From Nocardia transvalensis (GTDB lineage: Bacteria; Actinomycetota; Actinomycetes; Mycobacteriales; Mycobacteriaceae): a stretch of DNA of 64,000 bases. Made by a program: the position numbers and the translations under genes. How positions within the stretch are numbered: position 1 is the first letter of the stretch; every line of letters begins with the position of its first letter. The DNA lies in NCBI RefSeq assembly GCF_015477765.1, contig NZ_JADLQQ010000004.1:62001-126000 (forward strand), read 5' to 3'. Positions 32,160-43,002 of the stretch are shown piece after piece. The notes under the pieces were generated by a model. That model had not been told where the DNA came from, did no database searches, and was given only the letters and a program-made list of their open reading frames with translations.

Positions 32160-33584
32160 ATGGCCGACCGGCCACGCACTCTGGCGGAGAAGGTCTGGGA
32201 GCAGCACGTCGTCGCCCGCGGCGCGGGGGAGGGGGACGCGCGCGAACCCGATCTCATCTACATCGACCTGCACCTGGTGCACGAGGTGACCAGCCCGCAG
32301 GCCTTCGACGGCCTGCGCGCGGCCGGGCGTAAGGTCCGTCGGCCCGATCTCACCATCGCGACCGAGGACCACAACGTCCCGACCATCGATATCGATAAGC
32401 CGATCGCCGACCCCATTTCCCGCACCCAGGTGGAAACGCTGCGGCGCAATTGTGCGGAATTCGGCATTCGGCTGCATCCGATGGGCGATATCGAGCAGGG
32501 CATCGTGCACGTGGTGGGTCCGCAGTTGGGCCTGACCCAGCCGGGCACGACCGTGGTCTGCGGCGATTCGCACACCTCCACCCACGGTGCGTTCGGCGCG
32601 CTGGCGATGGGCATCGGCACCAGCGAGGTCGAGCACGTGCTGGCCACGCAGACGCTGTCGCTGCGGCCGTTCAAGACCATGGCGATCAATATCGACGGCC
32701 AGCTGCCGCCCGGCGTGACGAGCAAGGATGTGATCCTGGCCGTGATCGCGAAGATCGGCACCGGCGGCGGTCAGGGCTATGTGCTGGAGTACCGCGGCGA
32801 GGCCGTGCGCGCCATGTCCATGGAGGCGCGGATGACGATGTGCAATATGTCCATCGAGGCCGGCGCCCGGGCGGGCATGGTGGCCCCTGACGAGGTCACC
32901 TACGAATTCCTGAAGGGCCGCCCACATGCGCCCAAGGGTGCGGACTGGGATGCGGCCGTGACGGCCTGGGAGGCGCTGAAAACCGATGAGGGGGCGGTCT
33001 TCGACGCCGAGGTGCACATCGACGCCTCGGCCCTGACCCCGTTCGTCACCTGGGGCACCAACCCCGGACAGGGCGCGCCGCTGGGCGCATCGGTGCCGAA
33101 TCCGGCCGATATCGTCGACGAAACCGCGCGGGAGTCGGCGGAGAAGGCACTGCGCTACATGGATTTGGAGCCCGGTACTCCGCTTCGCGAGGTGAAGGTC
33201 GACACCGTATTCGTGGGCTCGTGCACCAACGGTCGCATCGAGGATCTGCGGGCGGTCGCGGACGTGCTGAAGGGCCGCAAAGTGGCCGATGGCGTGCGGA
33301 TGTTGATCGTGCCCGGATCCATGCGGGTGCGTGCGCAGGCCGAATCCGAGGGGCTCGGCGAGATTTTCACCGCCGCCGGTGCGGAATGGCGACAGGCGGG
33401 CTGCTCGATGTGCCTGGGCATGAATCCGGACCAGCTTTCGCCCGGTCAGCGGTGTGCTTCGACCTCGAATCGGAACTTCGAGGGGCGGCAGGGCAAAGGT
33501 GGCCGCACCCATCTGGTTTCGCCACTGGTCGCGGCGGCCACCGCGGTGCGCGGAACCCTGTCCTCACCTGCGGATCTGAACTGA
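32160..33584 (+). CDS. leuC: 3-isopropylmalate dehydratase, large subunit
   Basis: A 474-residue aconitase-family subunit. With LeuD it isomerises 2- to 3-isopropylmalate. The [4Fe-4S] cluster cysteines appear in [13 protein letters not shown] near residue 350 and [13 protein letters not shown] near 415; substrate motifs include [19 protein letters not shown] near 135. ATG at 32160 follows AACGAGGA. It is complete and followed by leuD after 34 bases. Divergent from the IclR regulator. Confidence 0.97.
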   Translation: MADRPRTLAEKVWEQHVVARGAGEGDAREPDLIYIDLHLVHEVTSPQAFDGLRAAGRKVRRPDLTIATEDHNVPTIDIDKPIADPISRTQVETLRRNCAEFGIRLHPMGDIEQGIVHVVGPQLGLTQPGTTVVCGDSHTSTHGAFGALAMGIGTSEVEHVLATQTLSLRPFKTMAINIDGQLPPGVTSKDVILAVIAKIGTGGGQGYVLEYRGEAVRAMSMEARMTMCNMSIEAGARAGMVAPDEVTYEFLKGRPHAPKGADWDAAVTAWEALKTDEGAVFDAEVHIDASALTPFVTWGTNPGQGAPLGASVPNPADIVDETARESAEKALRYMDLEPGTPLREVKVDTVFVGSCTNGRIEDLRAVADVLKGRKVADGVRMLIVPGSMRVRAQAESEGLGEIFTAAGAEWRQAGCSMCLGMNPDQLSPGQRCASTSNRNFEGRQGKGGRTHLVSPLVAAATAVRGTLSSPADLN

Positions 33585-33618
33585 TCAGCCGGACTTTCAC
33601 CGACACTCAGGAGAACTC

Positions 33619-34227
33619 GTGGAACCCTTCAAGGTGCACAAGGGGATCGGGGTGCCGCTGCGCCGATCCAACGTCGACACCGACCAGATCATCCCGGCGG
33701 TCTACCTCAAGCGCGTCACTCGAACCGGTTTCGAGGACGGCCTGTTCGCGGCCTGGCGTTCGGATCCGGCCTTCATTCTGAACACCGAGCCCTACAACCG
33801 GGGCACAGTCCTGGTCGCCGGTCCGGATTTCGGCACCGGATCCTCACGTGAGCACGCTGTCTGGGCCCTGATGGACTACGGCTTCCGGGTGGTGATCTCC
33901 TCCCGGTTCGCCGACATCTTCCGCGGTAACGCGGGCAAAGGTGGCCTGGTGACGGCCCGAATGTCACAACATGATGTCGAATTGCTCTGGAAGTTGCTCG
34001 AGGAACAGCCCGGTCTGGAATTGATCGTGGACCTCGAGGCCCGCACGGTGACCGCTGGAACCACCGTGTTGCCCTTCGATATTGACGACTACACCAGGTG
34101 GCGTCTGCTCGAGGGTCTGGACGACATCGGGCTGACGCTCCGCCAGGAAGGGGCCATCGCCGAGTTCGAAAAGGCAAGGCCAGCTTGGAAACCCACCACC
34201 ATTCCGGACCCTATTTCGCAGACGTAA
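33619..34227 (+). CDS. leuD: 3-isopropylmalate dehydratase, small subunit
   Basis: A 202-residue swivel-domain subunit partner of LeuC. GTG at 33619 follows AGGAG by 7 bases. Family motifs are [20 protein letters not shown] (residues 10-29), [17 protein letters not shown] near 72-88 and [11 protein letters not shown] near 100. It ends the leuCD unit and is followed by a 12-bp hairpin. Confidence 0.96.
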   Translation: MEPFKVHKGIGVPLRRSNVDTDQIIPAVYLKRVTRTGFEDGLFAAWRSDPAFILNTEPYNRGTVLVAGPDFGTGSSREHAVWALMDYGFRVVISSRFADIFRGNAGKGGLVTARMSQHDVELLWKLLEEQPGLELIVDLEARTVTAGTTVLPFDIDDYTRWRLLEGLDDIGLTLRQEGAIAEFEKARPAWKPTTIPDPISQT

Positions 34228-34274
34228 ACACTCCTGGGTGTTAGCTGAGAGCTACCAATCGCGATTGCTGCACG

Positions 34275-34307
34275 TGTGCCACGCCACATGAAATTTGGCG
34301 TGGCACA
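34275..34307 (+). terminator. Hairpin after leuD, possible terminator
   Basis: TGTGCCACGCCA (34275-34286) and its exact complement (34296-34307) with a 9-base AT-rich loop, 47 bases after the leuD stop. As it lies in the 156-base leuD-hupB interval it could also belong to the hupB control region; a candidate hupB promoter is TTGCCC (34315) with TACCTA (34339). Confidence 0.6.
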
Positions 34308-34383
34308 TAGACTCTTGCCCAATGAAGGTTTACCGTGGTACCTAGTCGGTCCGACGACGGGCCATTAGTCTGCGGAGGATTCA

Positions 34384-35025
34384 ATGAACAAGGCGGAACT
34401 GATCGACGTTCTGACCGAGAAGTTGGGCACTGACAGGCGCACGGCCACTGCGGCAGTCGAGCAGATTGTCGACACGATCGTGCGTGCGGTGAACAAGGGT
34501 CAGAGTGTCACCATCACCGGATTCGGTGTGTTCGAACAGCGGAAGCGGGCGGCTCGGGTGGCGCGTAACCCCCGTACCGGCGAAACCGTCAAGGTGAAGC
34601 CCACTTCGGTGCCCGCGTTCCGCCCGGGTGCGCAGTTCAAGGCGATCATTGCGGGCAAGCAGAAGATCGCGGCGGCCGGCCCGGCCGTGAAACGCGGTGT
34701 GGCAGCGCCGGTGTCGGGTGGCGCGAAGAAGACCGCCAGGAAGGCGGCCAAGAAGACGACCGCCAAGAAGACCACCGCGAAGAAGACCACGGCCAAGAAG
34801 GCAGCCAAGAAGGCTCCGGCGAAGAAGGCCACGGCCAAGAAGACCACGGCCAAGAAGACGACCGCCAAGAAGACCGCCAAGAAGGCGACCGCCAAGAAGA
34901 CCACGGCCAAGAAGACGGCCGCCAAGAAGACGGCCGCGAAGCGGACAACCGCCAAGCGGGCCACCGCCAAGCGGACCGCCGCCAAGCGGACGGCCGCCAA
35001 GCGGCCCGCCGCACGGCGTCGCTGA
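34384..35025 (+). CDS. hupB: HU-like nucleoid protein with basic C-terminal tail
   Basis: A 213-residue DNA-binding protein. Residues 1-90 form a standard HU domain ([49 protein letters not shown]); residues 105-213 are a repetitive lysine/alanine/threonine tail built from KKTTA and AKK units, ending in RR. This composite form is specific to mycobacteria and relatives, where HupB compacts DNA and influences iron and growth control. The tail's low complexity makes repeat-number variation between strains likely. GCGGAGG precedes the ATG. Confidence 0.97.
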   Translation: MNKAELIDVLTEKLGTDRRTATAAVEQIVDTIVRAVNKGQSVTITGFGVFEQRKRAARVARNPRTGETVKVKPTSVPAFRPGAQFKAIIAGKQKIAAAGPAVKRGVAAPVSGGAKKTARKAAKKTTAKKTTAKKTTAKKAAKKAPAKKATAKKTTAKKTTAKKTAKKATAKKTTAKKTAAKKTAAKRTTAKRATAKRTAAKRTAAKRPAARRR

Positions 35026-35035
35026 ATACCGACGA

Positions 35036-35067
35036 AAACGGCCCCGGCCATGCGGCCGGGGCCGTTT
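35036..35067 (+). terminator. Terminator of hupB
   Basis: AAACGGCCCCGGCC (35036-35049), loop ATGC, exact complement ending in GTTT (35054-35067): a 14-bp stem 10 bases after the hupB stop, with an A-tract on one side and T-tract on the other. Confidence 0.9.
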
Positions 35068-35145
35068 CGTGTGTGTCCGGGGCAGTTGTTGGGCGGCGGG
35101 CCATTTGTGGGTGTGGCCGAGCCCGGATTCGTGCCCGTACGGCCG

Positions 35146-36096
35146 TCAGCGCGGGCGCAGGGCCGCATCCAGGTGGTCGGCGGCCACCAGGCGGCCGTCG
35201 GCCACCGACAGCACCCAGACGCTGCCCTTGCGGTTGCGGGCGGGCGGCAGTGCGACACCGTCCTTTTCGGCCCAGGCCGCCAGCAGATGCGGAATCACCT
35301 TCCCCTGACTACAGAGCACCCGGACGGCGTCGGTGGACACCAGCTCGCGGGCGCGGGTCAGGGAGTCCTGCGGCGCTGCGGCATAACCGGATTCGGACAG
35401 CAGCGGTTCCAGGGCGATGTCGACGCCGAGGGTTTCGGCCAGCGGCTCCACCGTCTGCACACAGCGCAGCGGCGGCGCCGAATAGATCTCCGACGCCCCG
35501 AATGCAAGCAGATTCGGCGTCAGCGCCTGCGCCTGGTTCCGGCCCGCCTTCTCCAGCGGCCGTTCGTCATCGGGACCGGCGAATCGGCCCCGGCGCCCGG
35601 CCTTGGCATGGCGGACCACCAGCAGGGTGGCCGTATCGGGCGGCAGCCGCAGGAAATTGCGCAGAATGCGGCGATCCATCGGATACGACAGCTGGTCCAT
35701 CACCTGGTCGACGCGATGCCATTCCAGCACGTCGACCTCGGAATTGGCGTGGAACCGGCCGCCGGTGACGTCGGCCACCCAGTAGTCGACCCGCTTCAAC
35801 TTCCGATGGCCGGTCACCGGATAGGTGACATGCCCCAGATAGCGGCCCAGACGGCAGCGCAGGCCGGTCTCCTCGCCGACCTCGCGCACCGCGGCGACCA
35901 TCGGGGTCTCACCCGGGTCGAGTTTGCCCTTGGGCAGCGACCAGTCGTCGTATTTGCGCCGGTGCACCACGGCGACCTCGATCGCACCGTCGGGCTGCCG
36001 CCGCCACAGCACCGCGCCGGCGGCGAGAATGTTGGCGGTGACGCGGGGATCGGAGACCCCGACATCTTCGGAATCCTGTGTCACCGAGTGGTTCAC
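35146..36096 (-). CDS. mutT1: MutT1-type Nudix hydrolase fused to histidine phosphatase domain
   Basis: A 316-residue two-domain protein. Residues 25-160 are a Nudix domain with the full box (GKLDPGE, then REVGEETGL); residues 170-316 are a histidine-phosphatase domain starting [10 protein letters not shown], with the RHxK form of the RHG motif, and a later histidine in [10 protein letters not shown]. MutT1 of mycobacteria degrades 8-oxo-GTP/dGTP and diadenosine polyphosphates (established for the family). The GTG start shares bases with the ppk stop (GTGA, 36093-36096), so the two are translationally coupled. Confidence 0.93.
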   Translation of the reverse strand: MNHSVTQDSEDVGVSDPRVTANILAAGAVLWRRQPDGAIEVAVVHRRKYDDWSLPKGKLDPGETPMVAAVREVGEETGLRCRLGRYLGHVTYPVTGHRKLKRVDYWVADVTGGRFHANSEVDVLEWHRVDQVMDQLSYPMDRRILRNFLRLPPDTATLLVVRHAKAGRRGRFAGPDDERPLEKAGRNQAQALTPNLLAFGASEIYSAPPLRCVQTVEPLAETLGVDIALEPLLSESGYAAAPQDSLTRARELVSTDAVRVLCSQGKVIPHLLAAWAEKDGVALPPARNRKGSVWVLSVADGRLVAADHLDAALRPR

Positions 36097-38312
36097 TGCT
36101 GATCCGGCCGTCGCAGTCGCATGAGGAACTCCTGATGGTCGCGTACCGGTTCGTCCCGACCGTCGGTCTCGGGTATCGGCTGGGCCTGCCAGCTGCCGTC
36201 GGCCTGGAGTACCCAGCAGCGCGTCGAAGGATGCAGGGCCGAGTCGAAGACGACCTCCAACTGCTCACACAGCTTCGGATCCTTCACCTGCGCCATGACT
36301 TCCACGCGCCGGTCCAGATTGCGGTGCATCATGTCGGCGCTGCCGATCCAGTACTCGTCCTGGGCGCGGAAGTGCAGGATGCGCGAATGTTCCAGGAAGC
36401 GGCCCAGAATCGAGCGCACATGGATGTTCTCGCTCATCTCCGGCACGCCGGGCCGCAGCCCGCAGATGCTGCGCACCACGATCTCCACCGGCACCCCGGC
36501 CTGGGAGGCTCGGTAGAGCGCGTCGATCACCTGTTCGTCGACGATCGCGTTGCACTTCAACCGGATCCGGGCGGGCAGCCCCTGCTGCGCCAGCTCGGTC
36601 TCGCGGCGAATCCGCTCGATGATGCCGGAGCGGACACTCGAGGGCGCCACCAACAGGTTGCGGTAGTTGGCCTTTCGCGAGTAGCCGGTCAGCGAGTTGA
36701 ACAGATCGGTCAAATCGGCCCCGATTTCCGGTGCGGCCGTGAGCAATCCGACATCCTCGTAGAGCCGGGCGGTCTTGGGGTTGTAGTTGCCGGTGCCGAT
36801 ATGGCAGTAGCGGCGGATGGTGGCGCCCTCGCGGCGCACCACCAGGCACGTCTTGCAGTGCGTCTTCAGGCCGATGAGCCCGTAGACCACGTGCACGCCC
36901 GCCTGCTCCAGCTGGCGGGCCCATTTGATGTTGGCCTGCTCGTCGAAGCGGGCCTTGATCTCCACCAGCGCCACCACCTGCTTGCCGGCCTCGGCGGCAT
37001 CGATGAGCGCATTGACGATGGGGGAGTCGCCGGAGGTGCGGTAGAGGGTCTGTTTGATCGCCAGCACCTGCGGATCGGCGGCGGCCTGTTCGATGAACCG
37101 CTGCACGCTGGTGGAGAAGGAGTCGTACGGGTGATGCACCAGCACGTCGCCCTCCCGCAGGGCGGCGAAAACGTTACGCGGCGTTTCTCTTTCGCCGAAC
37201 GCGGGCGGGGTGGCCGGGACGTACGGGGCGTCCTTGAGCGCGGGGCGGTCCACGCCGTAGACCTGCCACAGGCACGACAGGTCGAGCAGACCGGGGACCT
37301 GGATCACGTCGCCGGGATCGACGTCGAGTTCGCGCAGGAGCAGATCGAGCATGTGCTCGGTCATGTCGTCGGACACCTCGAGCCGCACCGGCGATCCGAA
37401 ACGTCGGCGTGCCAGTTCCCGTTCCAGCGCCTGCAGCAGATCCTCGTCGCGGTCCTCGTCGACCTCGAAGTCGGCGTTGCGGGTGATCCGGAACGAGTGG
37501 TGTTCCACCACGTCCATGCCGGGGAACAGCTGATCCAGATGCGCCGCGATCAGGTCCTCCATCGGCAGGAAGGCGGCCAGGTTCACCCCGGTGCTGCCGT
37601 CGGGTTCGCGGCTGGCCGCGGTGCGCGGCTCGCGGGTGCCGGGGCTGCGCCGCACCCGCACGAACCGGTCCACGTTGTCGGGGACCTTCACCCGGGCGAA
37701 GTGTTCTCCGCCGGTCTCGCTGTCCTTCACCGTCACGGCCAGGTTCAGGCTCAGGCCGCTGATGTAGGGGAACGGGTGGGCCGGATCGACCGCCAGCGGG
37801 GTGAGCACCGGGAAAACCTGATCCTGGAAATACCCCGAAAGGCGCTGGCGCTCATCGTCGTCGAGATCGGCCCAGCCGATGATCGCGATGCCCTCCGCGG
37901 CCAGCGCGGGACGCACCTGATCGAGGAAGACGCGGGCGTGGCGCACGGCCAGATCCTGGGTGCGTTCGGCGATGAGGGCCAGCTGTTCGGTGGGGGACAG
38001 GCCGTCGGCGGAGCGGACCGAGAGCCCGGCCTCGGCGCGGCGCTTGAGGCCGGCCACCCGGACCATGTAGAACTCGTCGAGATTGGAGGCGAAGATCGCG
38101 AGGAATTTGGCGCGCTCGAGCAGCGGTTCGGAGGGGTCTTCGGCCAGGGCGAGCACCCGAGCGTTGAAATCCAGCCAGCTCAGCTCGCGGTTGAGGTAGC
38201 GATCCTGCGGCAACTGCTGCGCTGCCGGGGCGGTGGGCGGGGGCGTCGCCGCCGGCGGCGCAGCCGGTAGTCGCGGCTGCTGGACATCCGTATCGCTCAC
38301 GCTCACGATCAT
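36093..38312 (-). CDS. ppk: Polyphosphate kinase 1
   Basis: A 739-residue enzyme that polymerises the terminal phosphate of ATP into polyphosphate. A Pro/Ala-rich N-terminal extension (residues 10-35) precedes the domain beginning [23 protein letters not shown]. The autophosphorylated histidine lies in the [20 protein letters not shown] segment near residue 500, and the earlier [19 protein letters not shown] is also conserved. It overlaps mutT1 by 4 bases, pairing polyphosphate metabolism with a nucleotide-polyphosphate hydrolase, as in mycobacteria. Confidence 0.97.
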   Translation of the reverse strand: MIVSVSDTDVQQPRLPAAPPAATPPPTAPAAQQLPQDRYLNRELSWLDFNARVLALAEDPSEPLLERAKFLAIFASNLDEFYMVRVAGLKRRAEAGLSVRSADGLSPTEQLALIAERTQDLAVRHARVFLDQVRPALAAEGIAIIGWADLDDDERQRLSGYFQDQVFPVLTPLAVDPAHPFPYISGLSLNLAVTVKDSETGGEHFARVKVPDNVDRFVRVRRSPGTREPRTAASREPDGSTGVNLAAFLPMEDLIAAHLDQLFPGMDVVEHHSFRITRNADFEVDEDRDEDLLQALERELARRRFGSPVRLEVSDDMTEHMLDLLLRELDVDPGDVIQVPGLLDLSCLWQVYGVDRPALKDAPYVPATPPAFGERETPRNVFAALREGDVLVHHPYDSFSTSVQRFIEQAAADPQVLAIKQTLYRTSGDSPIVNALIDAAEAGKQVVALVEIKARFDEQANIKWARQLEQAGVHVVYGLIGLKTHCKTCLVVRREGATIRRYCHIGTGNYNPKTARLYEDVGLLTAAPEIGADLTDLFNSLTGYSRKANYRNLLVAPSSVRSGIIERIRRETELAQQGLPARIRLKCNAIVDEQVIDALYRASQAGVPVEIVVRSICGLRPGVPEMSENIHVRSILGRFLEHSRILHFRAQDEYWIGSADMMHRNLDRRVEVMAQVKDPKLCEQLEVVFDSALHPSTRCWVLQADGSWQAQPIPETDGRDEPVRDHQEFLMRLRRPDQQ

Positions 38313-38382
38313 TCCCTATCAGTCGGGCGGCGCCTCGCGTGACACCGCCGATCGACACCGTACGACGCCCTCCGGCGATCGT

Positions 38383-39081
38383 CTAGCACACATGTGACCC
38401 GGCCGGGCACCTCCGCGTGAGATCCACATGAACAGGTCGCGGCCAGCCGATGTCGTCGAGCAGTGCGGCGGTGGCGGGACCGACGCCGAGTTCGACGGCC
38501 CGCCGCAGATCCTCGGCGGTGTCGACGTCCTGCCGCAGACCCGGCCAGTGCCCGGCCAGATCGGTTGCCCCGGAGGCGATGTGACGCCGCGCCGAATCCA
38601 CCCCGAAAAGCGGTGCCAGCGGGGCGACTCCGCCGCGCACCAGCAGCGCGGCGGTGCCCCGCCCGGCATGGTCGGCCACGATCGCGCGGCCGCTCGGCGC
38701 CGCGGCCAGCATGTCGCACAACTCGTTCGGCCGCAGGGCGGGCAGATCCGCCTGCAGCGCAAGCAGATCCACCGCGCCGTGGCGGCGGCGCACCGCGGCG
38801 GCCGCATCCGACAGCGCCGCGTTGAGTCCGTCCTCGGGCGAACTCACCGGGTCGGGGTGGACCACCGCGCCGAGCGCGCGCACCGTGTCGGCAACCTCGG
38901 CGTCGGGGGTCACCACGGTGACCGACCCCAGGCCCGCCTCGGCGGCGGCGGTCACGGTGTCGCAGAGCATGGCCAGCACCAGCCGGGACCGGTCGACGGG
39001 AGGCAGCCGGTCGGCGAGTCGGCTCTTCGCCCGATCGAGGTGTTTCACCGCGATCACGGCGTGGACGGCATCCGGACGCAT
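38383..39081 (-). CDS. fbiD: Phosphoenolpyruvate/2-phospho-L-lactate guanylyltransferase (F420 biosynthesis)
   Basis: A 232-residue CofC/FbiD nucleotidyltransferase, which activates phosphoenolpyruvate (or 2-phospholactate) with GTP for coenzyme F420 synthesis. The N-terminus [19 protein letters not shown] has the nucleotide-binding lysine/arginine pattern, [11 protein letters not shown] near 100 carries the metal-binding Asp, and [15 protein letters not shown] lies near the C-terminus. Position next to ppk and gpsA matches Rv2983 (recalled). It shows that this organism makes F420, consistent with the PPOX-type protein at 30805. Confidence 0.9.
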   Translation of the reverse strand: MRPDAVHAVIAVKHLDRAKSRLADRLPPVDRSRLVLAMLCDTVTAAAEAGLGSVTVVTPDAEVADTVRALGAVVHPDPVSSPEDGLNAALSDAAAAVRRRHGAVDLLALQADLPALRPNELCDMLAAAPSGRAIVADHAGRGTAALLVRGGVAPLAPLFGVDSARRHIASGATDLAGHWPGLRQDVDTAEDLRRAVELGVGPATAALLDDIGWPRPVHVDLTRRCPAGSHVC

Positions 39082-39199
39082 GCGCCAATCCTCGCACGCC
39101 CGGGTGTCGTGGCGGACGTCGTGCCGGGTCGATCACACCGCACGGTCGGGTTCGCGCACGAGGGGCACTCCGATCTCGCGCGGATGGCATATTGGCCTC

Positions 39200-40195
39200 A
39201 TGACAAGGGTGGCTGTGATGGGTGCGGGCTCGTGGGGTACCGCGTTCGCGAAGGTGTGCAACGATGCGGGAACCACGGTGACGATGTGGGCCCGCCGGGC
39301 GGAGGTGGCCAAGACGCTGGCGACCGAGCACCGCAACCCCACCTATCTGCCGGAGGTCTCGCTACCCGGCATCGCCGCCACCGACGACTACCGGGTGGCG
39401 CTCGACGGCGCGCAGATCGTGGTGCTGGCGGTGCCGTCGCAGTCGCTGCGCGCCAACCTCGAGGCCTGGAAACCGGCCGTTCCCGGCGATGCCACGCTGC
39501 TGAGCCTGGCCAAGGGCATCGAGACCGGCACCCTGCTGCGGATGAGCGAGGTGATCGGCGAGGTGACCGGTGCGGACGCCGGACGGATCGCCGTGCTGTC
39601 CGGTCCGAACCTGGCCGGGGAGATCGCCGCCGAGCAACCGGCCGCCACCGTGGTCGCCTGCACCGACACCGGGCGGGCCGAGGCGGTGCAGCACGCCTGC
39701 GCCACCGGCTACTTCCGCCCCTATACCAATACCGATGTGGTCGGCTGCGAGCTCGGCGGCGCGTGTAAAAACGTCATCGCGATGGCCTGCGGTATCGCCG
39801 CCGGGATGGGGCTGGGTGACAACTCGATCGCCAGCCTGATCACCCGCGGCCTGGCCGAGATCATGCGGCTGGGGGTCGCGCTCGGCGCCAATCCGGTGAC
39901 CCTGGCCGGGCTGGCGGGCGTCGGCGACCTGGTGGCCACCTGCACCTCGCCGCTGTCGCGCAATCGCTCGTTCGGCCGGGTGCTCGGCGCGGGCGGATCG
40001 ATGGAGGCCGCGCAGCAGGCCACCCACGGTCAGGTCGCCGAGGGCGTCAAGTCGTGTACCTCGATCCGGGCGCTGGCCGAGCGGCACGGGGTGGAGATGC
40101 CGTTGACCACCGCGGTGCACCAGGTCTGCCACGAAGGCCTGTCGGTGTCGGATGCGGTGGGGCAGCTGCTCGGGCGGCGGATGAAACCGGAATGA
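39200..40195 (+). CDS. gpsA: Glycerol-3-phosphate dehydrogenase [NAD(P)+]
   Basis: A 331-residue enzyme making sn-glycerol 3-phosphate from DHAP for phospholipid synthesis. NAD motif [14 protein letters not shown] (residues 6-19), LAKGIE near 105, [10 protein letters not shown] near 135 and the catalytic lysine in [13 protein letters not shown] near 190. ATG at 39200 is chosen because the protein then begins [10 protein letters not shown]; the frame is open far upstream. CATATT 6 bases before the ATG suggests a leaderless start. Divergent from fbiD; 34 bases upstream of ddl. Confidence 0.96.
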   Translation: MTRVAVMGAGSWGTAFAKVCNDAGTTVTMWARRAEVAKTLATEHRNPTYLPEVSLPGIAATDDYRVALDGAQIVVLAVPSQSLRANLEAWKPAVPGDATLLSLAKGIETGTLLRMSEVIGEVTGADAGRIAVLSGPNLAGEIAAEQPAATVVACTDTGRAEAVQHACATGYFRPYTNTDVVGCELGGACKNVIAMACGIAAGMGLGDNSIASLITRGLAEIMRLGVALGANPVTLAGLAGVGDLVATCTSPLSRNRSFGRVLGAGGSMEAAQQATHGQVAEGVKSCTSIRALAERHGVEMPLTTAVHQVCHEGLSVSDAVGQLLGRRMKPE

Positions 40196-40216
40196 TTGGT
40201 CGCGCGGCGGCTTGGG

Positions 40217-40222
40217 TACGGT
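40217..40222 (+). promoter_or_regulatory. -10 box of a possible leaderless promoter for ddl
   Basis: TACGGT, 7 bases before ATG at 40230, with no ribosome-binding site in the interval. It would let ddl be expressed independently of gpsA. Confidence 0.45.
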
Positions 40223-40229
40223 TCGGTCT

Positions 40230-41336
40230 ATGAACAACCGGATCAGGGTCGGGGTGGTCTTCGGCGGGCGCAGCAACGAGCACGCCGTGTCGTGCGTATC
40301 GGCCGGTTTCGTGCTACGCAACCTCGACCCGCAGCGGTTCGAGGCGCTACCGATCGGGATCACGCGCGACGGCGCCTGGGTGCTGGCCGGATCCGACGCC
40401 CGCGCGCTGGCCATCGCCGACCGCTCGCTGCCCGCGGTGGACGGCGGGAACACCGAACTGGTGCTGGCGGCCGATCCGACCCGCGCCGGAAGCCTCGTCC
40501 CGCTCGACGGCACGGCCGGGCCGGGGGCCCTCGATGTCGTATTCCCCGTGTTGCACGGCGCTTTCGGCGAGGACGGCACCGTGCAGGGCCTGCTCGAAAT
40601 GGCCGGATTGCCCTACGTCGGGCCGGGTGTGCTGGCCAGTGCGACCGGGATGGACAAGGAGTTCATGAAGAAACTCCTTGTGGCCGAGGGTATTCCGGTG
40701 GGCGAGCACGTGGTGCTGCGCCCGGGCGTGGCGACGGTGAGCGAGGCCGATCGGGAACGGCTGGAATTGCCGGTCTTCGTCAAGCCCGCCCGCGGCGGAT
40801 CCTCGATCGGCATCACCAAGGTGGACAACTGGGACGATCTGGACGCCGCCATTGCCGTTGCGCGCCAGCATGATCCGAAGGTGCTCGTGGAGGCGTCCAT
40901 CGCCGGGCGCGAAGTGGAATGCGGCGTACTCGAATTCCCGGACGGCCGGGTGCAGGCCAGTGTGGTGGCCGAGATCCGGATGCCCGAGGTGGACGCCGAG
41001 CCCGGCGCACAGGTGCCCGACTTCTACGACTTCGACACCAAGTACCTCGACGACGTCTGCGAGTTCGATATTCCGGCCAAACTGGACGACGATGTCGCAC
41101 AGCAGATTCGGGAGCTGGCCGTGGGCGCCTTCCGCGCGCTGGACTGCCAGGGTCTGGCGCGGGTCGATTTCTTCGTCACCGCCGACGGCCCGGTCATCAA
41201 CGAGATCAACACCATGCCCGGGATGACCTCGATCTCGATGTACCCGCGCATGTGGGAGGCCACCGGCATCGATAACGCGACGCTGGTGACCACCCTGATC
41301 GAAACGGCGCTGGCGCGCGGCACCGGCCTGCGCTGA
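40230..41336 (+). CDS. ddl: D-alanine--D-alanine ligase
   Basis: A 368-residue ATP-grasp ligase supplying D-Ala-D-Ala for peptidoglycan. Motifs: [13 protein letters not shown] (residues 9-21), [25 protein letters not shown] near 113, the ATP-binding [15 protein letters not shown] near 185 and metal/dipeptide residues in [19 protein letters not shown] near 330. The segment [15 protein letters not shown] (near 280) replaces the more usual KYxxxxxxxxP. ATG at 40230 is preferred over GTG at 40212 because of the -10 box. It converges on a small secreted-protein gene 11 bases away. Confidence 0.97.
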   Translation: MNNRIRVGVVFGGRSNEHAVSCVSAGFVLRNLDPQRFEALPIGITRDGAWVLAGSDARALAIADRSLPAVDGGNTELVLAADPTRAGSLVPLDGTAGPGALDVVFPVLHGAFGEDGTVQGLLEMAGLPYVGPGVLASATGMDKEFMKKLLVAEGIPVGEHVVLRPGVATVSEADRERLELPVFVKPARGGSSIGITKVDNWDDLDAAIAVARQHDPKVLVEASIAGREVECGVLEFPDGRVQASVVAEIRMPEVDAEPGAQVPDFYDFDTKYLDDVCEFDIPAKLDDDVAQQIRELAVGAFRALDCQGLARVDFFVTADGPVINEINTMPGMTSISMYPRMWEATGIDNATLVTTLIETALARGTGLR

Positions 41337-41347
41337 GGCGCGCCGGA

Positions 41348-41737
41348 TTACAGGACGGCGCAGGCGCTGCCCAGGTTGACGCCGTTACCCACCTGGACGC
41401 TGATGCTGGTCTCGGCCAGGTCGCCCACGATCACCTTGGCGGTGAGCACATGCTGGCCGGGGGTGGCGGGTGTCCAGGTCTGGGTGACGGTGTTGCCCGA
41501 CACGTTCTTCTCGCCGCCGCGGATCTCCCGGCCGTTGTCGAGGAATATCGTGCGATGGGCGTCCCGATCGGCGGTGGCGGTGAGGATGTAGGTGCAGCCG
41601 GTGCCGTAGCCGTTGCTCAGGCCCTGCCCGATGCCCAGGCTCACCCGGTTCGCGGCGGCCTGCGGGGCGGCGATGATCAAAGCGCCTGCGGTAGCGGCGA
41701 TTACGGCTCCGAGCCCGGAGATATGAAGCTTTCGCAT
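41348..41737 (-). CDS. Small secreted protein with Ig-like/bacterial-adhesion-type beta pattern
   Basis: A 129-residue protein with a clear signal peptide (MRKLHISGLGAVIAATAGALIIAAPQAAA, cleavage after the final AAA at about residue 29). The mature part has two cysteines (one in TGCTYILTA, one in GSACAVL at the very end) that could form a disulfide. It alternates short strands with a TWTPATPGQHVLTAKV segment typical of Ig-like beta sandwiches in actinobacterial exported proteins. No catalytic residues are apparent. The function is unknown; it is convergent with ddl and divergent from the DUF6191-like gene. Confidence 0.8.
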   Translation of the reverse strand: MRKLHISGLGAVIAATAGALIIAAPQAAANRVSLGIGQGLSNGYGTGCTYILTATADRDAHRTIFLDNGREIRGGEKNVSGNTVTQTWTPATPGQHVLTAKVIVGDLAETSISVQVGNGVNLGSACAVL

Positions 41738-41809
41738 GCGGGCCGATGTTGCCGCCCGCGGTGGCCGTCGTCAAGCCCGCGGGAACCGGGTCGGCAGTAT
41801 TCTGGCGGG

Positions 41810-42109
41810 GTGATCGTGGCTATGACGATTCCGGGCCTGGCGTTGTTGATCATCGCCGTCGCCTTCGCCGAGGTGATGTATCGGAAGGTGACCGGGCGTG
41901 CCGCGTTGCCGTGGATGCGCGACGCGGACGGGCGCGGCGCGGCCACCATCGGCTTCGAGCAGTTCGACGCGGTCTTCAATGCGGGCAAGCAGCACGAATT
42001 CCGGGAACGCCAGTCGGTGCTGATGCACCGGGAGAACCCGGGCGACGGCTCCCCGGGCGGTGTCGATCTGGACTTGAACTCGGGGACGGCTCGGCTGCGC
42101 CGCCCCTGA
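41810..42109 (+). CDS. Small membrane-anchored protein, DUF6191-like
   Basis: A 99-residue protein with one N-terminal hydrophobic helix (TIPGLALLIIAVAFAEVMY) and a hydrophilic C-terminal part containing TIGFEQFDAVFNAGKQHEF, ending in VDLDLNSGTARLRRP. The FDEFDA-type centre and the D-L-D-x-G-x-x-x-L ending resemble actinobacterial DUF6191 proteins (from memory). GTG at 41810 or ATG at 41822 could be the start; neither has a good ribosome-binding site. The function is unknown. It is convergent with the DUF3515 gene, 6 bases between stops. Confidence 0.7.
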   Translation: MIVAMTIPGLALLIIAVAFAEVMYRKVTGRAALPWMRDADGRGAATIGFEQFDAVFNAGKQHEFRERQSVLMHRENPGDGSPGGVDLDLNSGTARLRRP

Positions 42110-42115
42110 CCGTCG

Positions 42116-42781
42116 TCAGTTCGGCGCCGGACCCGGATCCAGCGGCTGTTCGGGCAGCACCTTGGTGATCGCGTTCGAAATGTCCTGCAGCGGTGTGGGA
42201 CCGGTGTTGTGGGGCATGGTCACGGCGATATAGCTGCCGCGGTCGACGGCGAACCAGGTGCCGGAGGTGACGCCGCTGGTCTGGTCGCGGACCTCGAACC
42301 AGTTGACGCCGTTGACCACCTGCAGTGAAGTGCCCTTGACGAATTCCAGCGGGCGATCCAGGCCGCAGCGCAGCACGATCGGGTCGCCGCCGTCGGGCAG
42401 CTGCCAGGCCACGGTGGCGGGCGGCGCCGGTTGCGCCAGTTCGGCCCTGGTGTAGTCGCCGACCTTGTCGGGCAGGGCGGGCAGCAGGGCGGTGCAGGCC
42501 TGGCCGGTGGCGCCCGGCGAGGGGACCGACCCGAGCGCGAGCGGCTCGCGCGTGGTGTGCTGGCGCGACATCACGGCGATGACGAGCACGGCGACGATCA
42601 GCGCGACCGGGAGCGCGACGGCCGTGGCGATCAGCGCGGCAGGCATTTTCGGCGACTCGGGCGCGGCCGAGCCGTACCGATCGGACGTCGCCTTCGCGTC
42701 GCGCGAGGTCGCGGCGTCATCCTGCCGGTCGGCGGTATCGCCGGCCGTATCCGCGTCGGGTCGGTCCGTGTCGTTGCTCAT
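42116..42781 (-). CDS. DUF3515-family membrane-anchored protein
   Basis: A 221-residue protein: a charged, low-complexity cytoplasmic N-terminus (residues 1-45, Asp/Thr/Ala-rich), one transmembrane helix (about 47-70) and an extracytoplasmic domain with ACTALLPALPDKVGDYTRAEL, VAWQLPDGGDPIVLRCGLDRPLE and NWFEVRDQTSGVTSGTWFAVDRGSYIAVTMP, the conserved DUF3515 core. ATG at 42781 is chosen because the upstream extension is arginine/proline-rich and looks non-coding. Position corresponds to Rv2980 (recalled). Function unknown. Confidence 0.85.
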   Translation of the reverse strand: MSNDTDRPDADTAGDTADRQDDAATSRDAKATSDRYGSAAPESPKMPAALIATAVALPVALIVAVLVIAVMSRQHTTREPLALGSVPSPGATGQACTALLPALPDKVGDYTRAELAQPAPPATVAWQLPDGGDPIVLRCGLDRPLEFVKGTSLQVVNGVNWFEVRDQTSGVTSGTWFAVDRGSYIAVTMPHNTGPTPLQDISNAITKVLPEQPLDPGPAPN

Positions 42782-43002
42782 CCGGGGGTTCGTCTCCGCT
42801 CGTGCCGGGCCGCGTCGGATCGACGGGTGCCGCCGCGGCCGGTGGTCGTTGGATTGCGTGTCCGAGGGTAGCGAATCGCTGGTGGCGCCCGTGACCAGGG
42901 CGGTTCTATCCGGATAGGCGGTCACGGTAGCGTCTGTGGGTCCGCCGCCGACGCCGCGGCTCACGGAAGGAGACGGTCATCACCGACAGCAGCCCGCGCA
43001 CC